Source of the DNA: Pseudomonadota bacterium
GTDB lineage: Bacteria > Pseudomonadota > Alphaproteobacteria > Sphingomonadales > Sphingomonadaceae
NCBI GenBank assembly: GCA_023457895.1
Contig: JAEXAY010000033.1
Location: forward strand, 1 to 64,000
Direction of reading: 5' to 3'
DNA length: 64,000 nucleotides
This document shows positions 42,651 to 50,907 of this stretch, piece after piece; position 1 is the first letter of the stretch; each line of letters starts with the position of its first letter. The notes under the pieces are model-generated. The model was not told the origin of the DNA, ran no database searches, and saw only the letters and a list, made by a program, of their open reading frames with translations. The position numbers were made by a program, and so were the translations under genes.

Positions 42651-44210
42651 ATGACGACCCTTGCCCCCTCCCCAACATCCCCTCTCAAGGCGATCGAGGA
42701 CGCCGTTGGCACGAATGCGCTGGTCACCGATGCCGCAGAGTTGCGCTATTACTCTCAGGACGTTTTCAGCAACGGGCCGATTGCGCTCGCCGTGTTCCGG
42801 CCGACCGACACCGAGATGCTGGCGCGCGGGATCAAAGCCGCCACCGAGCACGGAATCGCGATCGTTCCTCGCGGCGGGGGGATGAGTTACACCAGCGGGT
42901 ATCTGCCGCCGGAAGCAGGTGCGCTGCTCATCGATACACGGTCTATGAACCGTATCATTGACCTCAATGAAGAGGATATGACCGTAACCGTCGAAGCAGG
43001 ATGCAGTTGGGATCAGCTGCATCGCTACCTCAAGCCAAAGGGATTGCGCGCATTGGCGTGGGGTACCCTTTCGGGGATTTATGCAACTGTCGGCGGCGGG
43101 ATGAGCCAGAACGGGGTGTTCTGGGGGGCGGCCGGCGGGACCGTGGTCGATGCTGCGCTCAGCTTTACGATTGTTCTGGCTGACGGATCGATTGTCTCGA
43201 CCGGCAGCCGCTTCTTCCGCCCGTTCGGTCCCGACATCACGGGCCTGTTCGCCGCGGATTGCGGTGCGCTCGGTGTCAAGGCAACGGTGACACTGAAGCT
43301 GGTGCGCGAAGGAACGGCCTTCGCCTATGGCTCCTTTTCCTTCCCCGATGCAGACTCCTTTTTTAGTGCAATGAGCGAAGTCGCACGTGAGGGACTGGCT
43401 TCGGAAAGCTTCGGTTTCGACCCCTATCTCCAGTCCCAGCGCATGAAGCGGGACAGTCTGACCAAGGATGCCAAGTCGCTTGTCAACATGATGAAGGCGC
43501 AAGGCTCGGTCTTCAAGGCGATCAAGGAAGGCGCCAAGGTCGTTGCTGCCGGACGCAGCTTTCTCGACGACGTGCCCTTCTCGCTTCACCTGATCGCCGA
43601 AGGGCGTCATCAAAGCGCCGTCGACGCGGATATGAAGGCGATCGAAGCCATCGCCGTGAAACATGGCGGCAACGCAATCGAAAACACTATCCCGAAAATC
43701 TTGCGGGCCAACCCGTTCCCGCCGGTAAACGCGATGGTCGGTCCCGAAGGCGAACGCTGGGTTCCCGTCCACGGCTTTCTGCCACACAGCAGGCTGGTGG
43801 AAGGCTGGAACCGCATCCAGGCATTGTTCGATTCCAACCAGGCGGAAATGGATGAACAGGGTGTCGCGGCGGGTGCGATGCTGGCGGCCGTTAGCCGGTC
43901 GACCTGTCTCATCGAACCGGTTTTCTTCTGGCCCGATGCGTTGGAGGACATCCATTGCCGCTCACTTGAACCGAATCATCTCGCCAAACTGAACCGCTTT
44001 CCTCCCAATGCGGCGTCACGCGCACTGGTCGACCGCCTCCGCGCCGACATCATCCGCATCTTCCGCGAACTCGACGCCACGCATCTGCAGATTGCCCGCG
44101 CCTATCCGCTCAAGGAAGGCAGTGATCCGCAGGCCTGGGCGATGCTGAAGGCAGTGAAGCAGACGGTCGACCCGAAAGGCCTGATGAACCCAGGCAGTCT
44201 GGGCCTCTGA
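42651..44210 (+). CDS. FAD-linked oxidase, vanillyl-alcohol-oxidase/GlcD-type (paralogue 1)
   Basis: 519 aa. The PP-loop FAD domain has IVPRGGGMSYTSGY (about 74-87) and GTLSGIYATVGGGMSQNG; the His for covalent flavin attachment seen in some relatives is not at the usual position. The C-terminal substrate-cap domain ends QTVDPKGLMNPGSLGL, as in 4-cresol dehydrogenase/EugO-like and D-lactate-dehydrogenase-like members. It dehydrogenates an alcohol, hydroxy acid or phenol-type substrate. The 521-aa protein at 60705 is a paralogue ending in almost the same way (LDPKGLMNPGVLGL). It lies 4 bases after the MFS gene. Confidence 0.9.
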   Translation: MTTLAPSPTSPLKAIEDAVGTNALVTDAAELRYYSQDVFSNGPIALAVFRPTDTEMLARGIKAATEHGIAIVPRGGGMSYTSGYLPPEAGALLIDTRSMNRIIDLNEEDMTVTVEAGCSWDQLHRYLKPKGLRALAWGTLSGIYATVGGGMSQNGVFWGAAGGTVVDAALSFTIVLADGSIVSTGSRFFRPFGPDITGLFAADCGALGVKATVTLKLVREGTAFAYGSFSFPDADSFFSAMSEVAREGLASESFGFDPYLQSQRMKRDSLTKDAKSLVNMMKAQGSVFKAIKEGAKVVAAGRSFLDDVPFSLHLIAEGRHQSAVDADMKAIEAIAVKHGGNAIENTIPKILRANPFPPVNAMVGPEGERWVPVHGFLPHSRLVEGWNRIQALFDSNQAEMDEQGVAAGAMLAAVSRSTCLIEPVFFWPDALEDIHCRSLEPNHLAKLNRFPPNAASRALVDRLRADIIRIFRELDATHLQIARAYPLKEGSDPQAWAMLKAVKQTVDPKGLMNPGSLGL

Positions 44211-44212
44211 TT

Positions 44213-45268
44213 ATGGGACAAGTCACTCCCTACGCGGCGCTGGCGCTCCAGATTGCAGCCAGATCGGTCGAGCGTCTGCCCGACCGGAAATCGGCCAGCG
44301 CCCAGATGTTGGCCCAGATCGAAGAAATCGGCATCAAAATTCGCGCTTCTTCGGTGTTCATTGAGCAATATTCGGGCAACCCGGCACGCCTGGTGGTTCT
44401 TCCCGAATATTTTCTCACCAGCTATCCTGGGCGCATTTCAATCCCCGACTTTGCTGAAAAAGCCGCGCTCGACATGGACGGACCGGAATATGAGGCGCTG
44501 GGCCGGATCGCAGCGGATCAAAAACTGTTTCTGGCCGGTAACGCCTATGAACGCGACCCTCATTTTGCCGGACTTTATTTCCAGACCTGTTTCGTTATTG
44601 GTCCCAGTGGGGAGGTAATCTTGCGCTACCGGCGTCTCAATTCGATGTTTGCTCCCACACCTCACGACGTCTGGTCAAAATATCTCGACATTTACGGCAT
44701 CGATGGCGTTTTTCCGGTGGCAAAAACCGAGATCGGCAATCTCGCAGCGATTGCTTCCGAAGAGATTCTCTACCCCGAGATAGCGCGAGCCCATGCCTTG
44801 CGCGGCGCGGAAATTTTCGCCCACAGCTCTTCAGAAATTGGTTCCCCGCTCGCGACGCCAAAGCAGATTGCCAAATTTGCACGGGCATTTGAAAATATTG
44901 CCTATGTCGTGTCGGCCAACACAGCGGGGATCGAAGGAACGGCTATGCCTGCGGCCTCAGCCGACGGCAACTCGATCATCATCGATTACAAGGGCAAGGC
45001 CTTGGCGGAATCAAGCCCCGGCGAGACGTTTACCGCTTTCGCTGATGTCGACATCAGCGCCCTGCGCGCAGCGCGCCGCAAGAGCGGCATGACCAATTTT
45101 CTCAGCCGTCAACGCCTCGCACTATTTTCTTCGATCTACGCGGCCGATACCCACCAACCAGCGAACAGCCTGCTGGACGACGGGCGGGTTACGGTCCCCG
45201 AACGTGATCATTTCGTAAGAGTACAAGCTGAGGTCATCGAGCGCCTGGCAAAGGAAGGACTGATATGA
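44213..45268 (+). CDS. Nitrilase-superfamily protein lacking catalytic Cys and Lys
   Basis: 351 aa with a nitrilase-fold pattern: the Glu is in VVLPE (E65), but the lysine position reads YRR (R141) and the cysteine position reads AAIASEEILYPE, putting Ser182 where Cys is expected. So two of three catalytic residues are changed. There is no signal peptide. Probably not a conventional amidase: it may have changed chemistry or act as a binding or scaffold partner. It lies 2 bases after the FAD oxidase and overlaps the methyltransferase start (ATGA). Confidence 0.82.
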   Translation: MGQVTPYAALALQIAARSVERLPDRKSASAQMLAQIEEIGIKIRASSVFIEQYSGNPARLVVLPEYFLTSYPGRISIPDFAEKAALDMDGPEYEALGRIAADQKLFLAGNAYERDPHFAGLYFQTCFVIGPSGEVILRYRRLNSMFAPTPHDVWSKYLDIYGIDGVFPVAKTEIGNLAAIASEEILYPEIARAHALRGAEIFAHSSSEIGSPLATPKQIAKFARAFENIAYVVSANTAGIEGTAMPAASADGNSIIIDYKGKALAESSPGETFTAFADVDISALRAARRKSGMTNFLSRQRLALFSSIYAADTHQPANSLLDDGRVTVPERDHFVRVQAEVIERLAKEGLI

Positions 45269-46482
45269 AACAGGACGTACCCCCGCCCTATACTGCGGTG
45301 ACGCGCCACGCGGTATTTCCCGAACCTTCGCATGACGAGGCGGCGCGCTATAATTTCCTCACTGCGTTCAACCGGTATCTCTCCGGCTCGATCGGGCCGG
45401 GCAATAAAATTGCCTATGACAAGCGCGTGCTTCCCGGGTTCGTCGAGAAACATGGTCGCGAACCACAGGACCGATTTGAAATCCGCGATGCGATGAACGA
45501 AGACCCATGGCACCGCTACTGGTCGTCGCTCAAGCGCAACTCGATGGAGATGCGCCAGCAGAATGGACGCTCAATCACCTTGCGCCAGATCGACGAGTTG
45601 TCCGCAAAGGTGCGCCAGTTCAATGAAGGACGTGATAGCCTGCAACTCGATAAGGATTTGCCGGTCCCGCACTACATGGATGCCGCTGACATTCATTGCA
45701 TGCCGGGCAGCTATCATGGCGAAGAACGGCCCGGTGACATGTCTGCGGGCGCCAATTACGACAGCGGCATCTTCGCAACCACCGCCGGCGGTCTCGGCGC
45801 CCTGTCGGATGGCGGCGGGCAGGCACTGGTGGAATGGATCAGGCAGGAACGGCCGGACTGGAAGCCGCGGCGCATCCTCGACGTCGGCTGCACGATTGGT
45901 CATAATATCGTCCCGCTGGCGCTAGCCTTCCCCGATGCCGAAATTATCGCAATTGATACGGGCGCGGCGGTACTGCGCTATGCGCATGCCCGCGCACAGG
46001 CGCTCGGCGCCAGGAACATCACTTTCATCCAGATGAATGCCGAAGATATGAGCCGTTTTCCCGATGACCATTTCGACTGGGTCCAGACCACAATGTTCCT
46101 GCACGAATTGTCGGGCAAATCCCTGCCCCGGATTATCAAGGAAAGCGAACGCGTGCTGGCCCCCGGCGGGTTGATGTTCCATCTGGAACAGCCGCAATAT
46201 GACGACAAGATGCCGTTGTATGAGCAATTCATCCGCGATTGGGATGCATTTAACAATAACGAGCCCTTCTGGTCCGCGATGCATGCGCTCGATCTGAAGC
46301 AGGAAATGGTCAAGGCGGGCTTCCCGGAAGACGTGCAGTTCACGGCACGTGTCCTTGCGGTGGTCGATCGCACAATCTTCCCAGCCTCTCCCGAAGGCGC
46401 CGCCGAAGATCACGGGCGCGCCGCCGCATGGAATGCCTACGGCGCATGGAAACCTCAAGCAGAATTGAAAGCCGAACAATGA
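45265..46482 (+). CDS. SAM-dependent class I methyltransferase (paralogue 2)
   Basis: 405 aa; the ATG overlaps the preceding stop. The N-terminal region (1-200) carries IHCMPGSYHG (143-152), matching methyltransferase 1. The SAM domain has motif I ILDVGCTIG (204-212), an acidic residue in IAIDTG, and ERVLAPGGLMFHLEQPQ near 303-319. The usual second Gly of motif I (GxGxG) is altered to GCTIG. It is 49 aa longer than paralogue 1. It is translationally coupled to the partner protein downstream. Substrate unknown. Confidence 0.88.
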   Translation: MKQDVPPPYTAVTRHAVFPEPSHDEAARYNFLTAFNRYLSGSIGPGNKIAYDKRVLPGFVEKHGREPQDRFEIRDAMNEDPWHRYWSSLKRNSMEMRQQNGRSITLRQIDELSAKVRQFNEGRDSLQLDKDLPVPHYMDAADIHCMPGSYHGEERPGDMSAGANYDSGIFATTAGGLGALSDGGGQALVEWIRQERPDWKPRRILDVGCTIGHNIVPLALAFPDAEIIAIDTGAAVLRYAHARAQALGARNITFIQMNAEDMSRFPDDHFDWVQTTMFLHELSGKSLPRIIKESERVLAPGGLMFHLEQPQYDDKMPLYEQFIRDWDAFNNNEPFWSAMHALDLKQEMVKAGFPEDVQFTARVLAVVDRTIFPASPEGAAEDHGRAAAWNAYGAWKPQAELKAEQ

Positions 46483-46844
46483 CCGACAACAGCATTGACT
46501 GGATCGCCCGTGCCGGCAGGCGAGCCAAGGGCAAGCGGCCCGATACACTCCATGACTATAATGCCGAGCGCACCCTCTCGATCCTGCTCGCCGTGGCGGG
46601 AGAAGTCTCGGTGCTGAAAGAACGTCTCGATACGGTGGAGCGACTGCTGGACAGCAAGGGTACGATCAGCCGCGACGATATCGAGAACTACACGCCAACC
46701 GGCGATGCTGCCTATGAGCGCGCGCTGGCGACCAAGGAGTATATCGCGCGTATCATGCGGGGCATGCAGCAGGAGATGGAGGCGATGCAAGCCGCGCCGG
46801 AACGCCCGATGGCAGAAGTCAGCATCGCGCTGCGCGACAGCTGA
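46479..46844 (+). CDS. Small helical partner protein of methyltransferase 2
   Basis: 121 aa from the ATG at 46479, whose ATGA overlaps the methyltransferase stop. Mostly helical and coiled-coil-like in the middle (about 40-60: VSVLKERLDTVERLLDSKG), then DIENYTPT and YIARIMRG. It is homologous to the 119-aa protein after methyltransferase 1. No known family. Tight coupling suggests an obligate subunit. Confidence 0.78.
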   Translation: MTDNSIDWIARAGRRAKGKRPDTLHDYNAERTLSILLAVAGEVSVLKERLDTVERLLDSKGTISRDDIENYTPTGDAAYERALATKEYIARIMRGMQQEMEAMQAAPERPMAEVSIALRDS

Positions 46845-46856
46845 CAATATTACGCC

Positions 46857-46892
46857 AACCTGCGGCTGCCCAGATTGGACAGAACGCAGGTT
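46857..46892. terminator. Possible hairpin between convergent genes
   Basis: AACCTGCG and CGCAGGTT form a perfect 8-bp stem with a 20-base loop, in the gap between the convergent stops at 46844 and 46902. The loop is long and there is no T-tract. Confidence 0.35.
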
Positions 46893-46901
46893 ACAAAATT
46901 G

Positions 46902-48338
46902 CTAACCGCCGCCCAGCGCTTCTTCAGCATAAGCGGAAAGCGGCAAAGCTTCGCCGTTTTGACGAATCAGCGCCTGCTTCCGGAAAAAGCGCAGCAAGCC
47001 GCTGTCGCCCATGCGCGAGGGGCCAAGACCGCTTTGACCGAAGCTTGATTTTTCAGCTTCCCAGACAAGACCGGTGAGGGATCCGTCATTGATCGAAACC
47101 CCACCGACATTGAGACGCCGTGCGACCGCCTCGGCCTCCTCGGCGCTACCTGCGAATACGGCGGCGGAGAGGCCAAATACACCGCTATTGGCTTCGGTCA
47201 CGGCTTCGTCGACGCGGTCGAAGATGGTCACAGGGATGACGGGCCCGAAGGTTTCTTCGGTCATGACCGCCATCTCCGGTGTCACGTCCGTCAGCACGGT
47301 CGGCCGCAGATACTTGCCACCACCGAGCGTTTCCACAGTCCCGCCGGCGAGGATACGCGCACCCTTGGCAACTGCATCATCAAGTTGCGACTGGACGATT
47401 TGAGCCTGTCGCGCAAAGATGAAAGGCCCGATCTCGCCCTGATTGACATCAGGAAAGTTGAGCCGCGCTGCCTTAGCATTTTCAACCAGCGAGGCTAGAA
47501 AGGGCTCCGCAATTTCACGCGCGACATAGATGCGCTCGAGCGATTGACACGCCTGGCCATTGTTGAGAACCGACGCGCGCAACGCAGTTGCTGCAGCCTT
47601 CTCCGGGTCAGCGCTGGCAAGAACCAGCATGGGATCCTTGCCGCCGAGTTCGAGGCTGGCGGGGATAAAGGCACGTGCCGCGGCTTCTCCGACCTTGCGA
47701 CCGGTCGCGACCGAGCCGGTGAATGCAATGAAATCGACATGCTCGATCAGCGCCGAGCCGGTGGCGCCATCGCCTTCGACCAGCGTCAGGACGCGGGCTA
47801 TCGCAGGCACCTCGGCAATGGCCTCCAGCAAGGGCTTGATAAAACGCGGGGTGATTTCGGACGGCTTGATGATGACCGCACATCCAGCGGCAAGTGCCGG
47901 AATCGCGTCGATCAGCGCCAACGTCAGCGGGAAATTCCACGGACTGATGACGCCCACCAACTGATAAGGAACAAGCCTTGTGGAGGTGGTGATCGTGGGG
48001 ATACCGGTCTGCCGGTCCCGGACCTCGGCAGCCGCAATCAGTGTGGGCGCGCTTTCTGCCCACCGGCGGCAGGCCCTTGCCATCGCGTCGGCCTCAATCC
48101 GGGAGATCCCTGACCTTCCCGTATCGTCAGTCAGCGCGCTGACCAATGTTTCACTATTCCGCTCCATCGCGTCAGCAAGTTGCTGGAGCGCGGCGCCCCG
48201 TTCTTCCGCGGTTTTTGTCGCCCATTCGGGCTGAGCCTTGCGAAGTTCGGCAGCACGGGCGACAATCTCTTCCTCGCTTAACGGATCAATTTCGTAATCG
48301 GTTTCGCCCGTCCGCGGGTTGACCACCTTAAGGCTCAT
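46902..48338 (-). CDS. NAD(P)-dependent aldehyde dehydrogenase (2)
   Basis: 478 aa from ATG 48338, overlapping the deacetylase stop by four bases; the longer open frame upstream is not needed. ISPWNFP, ELGGKDP (general base Glu) and NNGQACQS (catalytic Cys) are all present. It has succinate-semialdehyde/benzaldehyde-dehydrogenase-like length. It oxidises an aldehyde intermediate to an acid. Last gene of the operon driven from the 50.85 kb divergent promoter. Confidence 0.92.
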   Translation of the reverse strand: MSLKVVNPRTGETDYEIDPLSEEEIVARAAELRKAQPEWATKTAEERGAALQQLADAMERNSETLVSALTDDTGRSGISRIEADAMARACRRWAESAPTLIAAAEVRDRQTGIPTITTSTRLVPYQLVGVISPWNFPLTLALIDAIPALAAGCAVIIKPSEITPRFIKPLLEAIAEVPAIARVLTLVEGDGATGSALIEHVDFIAFTGSVATGRKVGEAAARAFIPASLELGGKDPMLVLASADPEKAAATALRASVLNNGQACQSLERIYVAREIAEPFLASLVENAKAARLNFPDVNQGEIGPFIFARQAQIVQSQLDDAVAKGARILAGGTVETLGGGKYLRPTVLTDVTPEMAVMTEETFGPVIPVTIFDRVDEAVTEANSGVFGLSAAVFAGSAEEAEAVARRLNVGGVSINDGSLTGLVWEAEKSSFGQSGLGPSRMGDSGLLRFFRKQALIRQNGEALPLSAYAEEALGGG

Positions 48339-49249
48339 TGCTGAACTTCCCAGCTTTCGACAATGTCCTTGCCGGTGGCGAACCAAGCCTCCGTCCGGGC
48401 GGTCAGTTGTTCGAGCAATTTTTCAAATGCGCCGATACGATAGGGCAAGGCGATGATGTAGGGCGTGATGTGCAAGGGCAGCATCCGTCCACCATGGTCG
48501 CGGCTTTCTTCCGCCAGCCAATCGAACGCATCCAGCATCTGGCGGGCATAACTGTCCGCCGACTGTTGCTGGACGGTGATGATCTGCCGGTCCGATAGTT
48601 CATGGTTGAGCGGGAGGTTGATGATACCGTTGTTGAAACGGTAGGGCAGTTCATCATTCACCCAGTCGCACATATAGGTGAGACCGGCTTCCTTGAGGAG
48701 ATCGGGCGTCCCCTTACTCTGGGAGCGGGCGATGGAAAGCCAGCCGGCCGGACGGGCGCCCGACACTTGTTCGATCGACGCGAGCGACCCCGCGATCAGT
48801 GCGCACTCATCGGCTTGGGCAAGGCCGGTCGCAATAGTGCCATTCATATCCGTCGAATGGGCGATGATTTCATGCCCGTCGGCGACTATGTCCCGGATAA
48901 GTTCCGGATAGCGATCCGCGATCGCGCCGTTGGCCGCGACTGAAACTTTTATGCCTGCCTTCCGGAAGGCATCCAGAAGCCGGTAGAAACCGACCCGAGT
49001 CCCATATTCGCGCGCGGTGTAATGGCGATAATCGGGGTAGCTGGTCTGCATATGTCCGGGCGCACGAAAAGGTGTGTCCGACGGGGTGATCGGAAACCAT
49101 TCGAGGCTGACGCAGACCCAGACCGCGACCGATTTCCCTCCGGGCCATTGCACCGGCTTGCGCGCGCGTATCGGCGACCAGGGATAAAGATCATGGTCAT
49201 AGCCTTCGCGGCGCGCCGGATATTCAAGATAGGACGGATCAAGCGCCAT
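48335..49249 (-). CDS. Polysaccharide-deacetylase-fold hydrolase, non-canonical (paralogue 2)
   Basis: 304 aa from ATG 49249, overlapping the previous stop by 11 bases. The region corresponding to NodB motif 1 (TFDDG) reads CVSLEWF and motif 2 reads IAHSTDMN, so the usual double Asp and second His are missing, as in PuuE-like cyclic amide hydrolases. No signal peptide. The length matches the 304-aa member at 13727 and the 300-aa neighbour. It probably acts on a cyclic or acyl amide in the cytoplasm. Confidence 0.85.
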   Translation of the reverse strand: MALDPSYLEYPARREGYDHDLYPWSPIRARKPVQWPGGKSVAVWVCVSLEWFPITPSDTPFRAPGHMQTSYPDYRHYTAREYGTRVGFYRLLDAFRKAGIKVSVAANGAIADRYPELIRDIVADGHEIIAHSTDMNGTIATGLAQADECALIAGSLASIEQVSGARPAGWLSIARSQSKGTPDLLKEAGLTYMCDWVNDELPYRFNNGIINLPLNHELSDRQIITVQQQSADSYARQMLDAFDWLAEESRDHGGRMLPLHITPYIIALPYRIGAFEKLLEQLTARTEAWFATGKDIVESWEVQQ

Positions 49250-50141
49250 GGACGGCCTCCGCATAATGGTTGGCGTAATAATGGTCCGCAATCTCGCCGG
49301 CGCGCGCGATCCACGCCCGGCCATCCTCTGCGATATGCCGCAGCACTTCGGCAAAAGGTCCGATGCGATGCGGCTGTCCGATCAGATAGGCGTGGAGGGG
49401 AATGCACATCACCGTCCCCGAAGTCTCTCCTTCCTCGGCAAGACGCTCGAACTGCCGGATCAGCGTATCGGCATATTCGCGCGGACTCATATTGTAGATG
49501 AAGAAGCCATAATGGTCGTTGACTTCCAGGCTATACGGCATGGAAATCAGCTTGCCCGACCTGACCTTGACCGGCTGCGGTTGGTCGTCATGGTAAAGAT
49601 CGCAGGTATAATCGAGCCCATATTCTGCAATGAGGTCGAGCGTACGCGGCGTATGGGTCAACGCGGGCGCAAGCCAGCCTCGAATGGTCTGCCCGGTAGC
49701 CTCTCTGACGGTTCTGATCGAGTCTTCGATGAGAGCCCGTTCCTGCGCCTCGTCCATGCCGTAGGAATAACGCGTATTATAGATGCCGTGACTGAAAAAC
49801 TCCCAGCCGCGCGCGTTGGCGTCAGCCACGACCTCCGGGTGATGTTGACAGAGCGCTACCGACAGCGAAACCGAGCCGGGAAAACCATATTTCGACATCG
49901 CATCGGCCATGCGCCAGTGCGACACGCGGTTGCTGTGATCGCGGTGGGCAAAGCCGACGACATCGGGATGCGGCTTGGCCCAGCTTTTGCGATGGGGATT
50001 GGCCGGCGGGTCGATCTCATAATATTCGAGGTTGGGCGAGACCCAAACTGCGACCTTCTTGCCATCAGGCCACTGGATTCTGGGTCGCCCGCGATAGGGC
50101 ACAAAAGCATACAGGCCCGGATCTGCTTCACCTTCGCGCAT
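49239..50141 (-). CDS. Polysaccharide-deacetylase-fold hydrolase, non-canonical (paralogue 3)
   Basis: 300 aa. The motif 1 position reads SPNLEYYE and the motif 2 position SHGIYN, again without the Asp pair of glycan deacetylases. Further landmarks are RGWLAPALTHTPRTLDLIAEYGLDYTCD (in pieces) and CIPLHAYLIGQPHRIG. It overlaps the isochorismatase stop (TGATG) and the next deacetylase. Two adjacent members could form a heteromer or open two related rings. Not involved in cell-wall glycan processing as far as context shows. Confidence 0.86.
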   Translation of the reverse strand: MREGEADPGLYAFVPYRGRPRIQWPDGKKVAVWVSPNLEYYEIDPPANPHRKSWAKPHPDVVGFAHRDHSNRVSHWRMADAMSKYGFPGSVSLSVALCQHHPEVVADANARGWEFFSHGIYNTRYSYGMDEAQERALIEDSIRTVREATGQTIRGWLAPALTHTPRTLDLIAEYGLDYTCDLYHDDQPQPVKVRSGKLISMPYSLEVNDHYGFFIYNMSPREYADTLIRQFERLAEEGETSGTVMCIPLHAYLIGQPHRIGPFAEVLRHIAEDGRAWIARAGEIADHYYANHYAEAVHGA

Positions 50142-50821
50142 CAGCGTGCCTCCAGCCAGTCGATGACGGTCTGCACCGGTTCCACGTCGGCATATTTGAG
50201 CTGCAGGTCGGTGAGGTTCGCAAAATGATAGCTTTCATGTTTGTCGGCACATGTTTCGATCGGGACAATTGTGCGGAAACCATAGGAAAGCGCGTCGACC
50301 GCTGTTGCGCGCACGCAACCCGACGTACTGCCGCCTGTCACGACCACGGTATCAACCTTGTGCCAACGCAGATAACTGTTCAGCGGGGTTTCGAAAAACG
50401 CGGACGGCATCCGCTTGGTATATTGAAGATCGTCTGCATCAATCTCGCAACGCGGATCAAAAGCATGGCGTTCGCTGTCATATTTGATGTTCTGAAGAGA
50501 ATCGGGCGTGTTGGTCCGCGTACCCCAGACGCCGGCGTCGCCTGCGTCTTCCTTGTAACCCACCCGGCTCCAGATGACCGGCATGCCCTTCTGCCGTGCC
50601 AGCCGCGATATGGTGTTGGCATATTCAATCTGGCGGGGATCGGTTTCATACGCTGTTTTGAACATGTCGGTCCGCGTGTAGGCTTGCTGGAAATCGACAT
50701 TCACGATCGCGAGCTTTTCGCCGAAGCCAAACTTGTTGCGCGCCGGATTGGCCATGACTTCATCGAAAATTTCCCGCGCGGTCTTGCCATCGCTCACCAT
50801 CCGCGTTCCAATCAGCGTCAT
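50141..50821 (-). CDS. Isochorismatase-family cysteine amidohydrolase
   Basis: 226 aa; GAGGAGCAGGAA precedes the ATG. The catalytic Asp-Lys-Cys triad of the family is complete: D43 (VDFQQAYT), K136 (YTKRMPSAF) and C169 (GGSTSGCVRATAVDA). Size and pattern resemble N-carbamoylsarcosine amidohydrolase and maleamate amidohydrolase rather than isochorismatase itself. It hydrolyses an N-carbamoyl or half-amide to acid plus ammonia. First gene of the minus-strand operon, and 62 bases from a perfect operator shared with the divergent operon. Confidence 0.92.
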   Translation of the reverse strand: MTLIGTRMVSDGKTAREIFDEVMANPARNKFGFGEKLAIVNVDFQQAYTRTDMFKTAYETDPRQIEYANTISRLARQKGMPVIWSRVGYKEDAGDAGVWGTRTNTPDSLQNIKYDSERHAFDPRCEIDADDLQYTKRMPSAFFETPLNSYLRWHKVDTVVVTGGSTSGCVRATAVDALSYGFRTIVPIETCADKHESYHFANLTDLQLKYADVEPVQTVIDWLEAR

Positions 50822-50883
50822 TTCCTGCTCCTCTTCAAACTGGCCGAGTCAAAATAAACCTAAAAAAGGGCTTGTCGAGATCA

Positions 50884-50899
50884 ATTTGTCCGGACAAAT
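50884..50899. promoter_or_regulatory. Palindromic operator, perfect copy 4, in a divergent promoter
   Basis: ATTTGTCCGGACAAAT, perfect over 18 bp (50883-50900). It lies between the divergent starts at 50821 and 50908, 8 bases from the latter. AT-rich TTATAT directly follows. It could control both the ring-opening operon to the left and the LeuCD operon to the right. Confidence 0.87.
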
Positions 50900-50907
50900 T
50901 ATATGCC

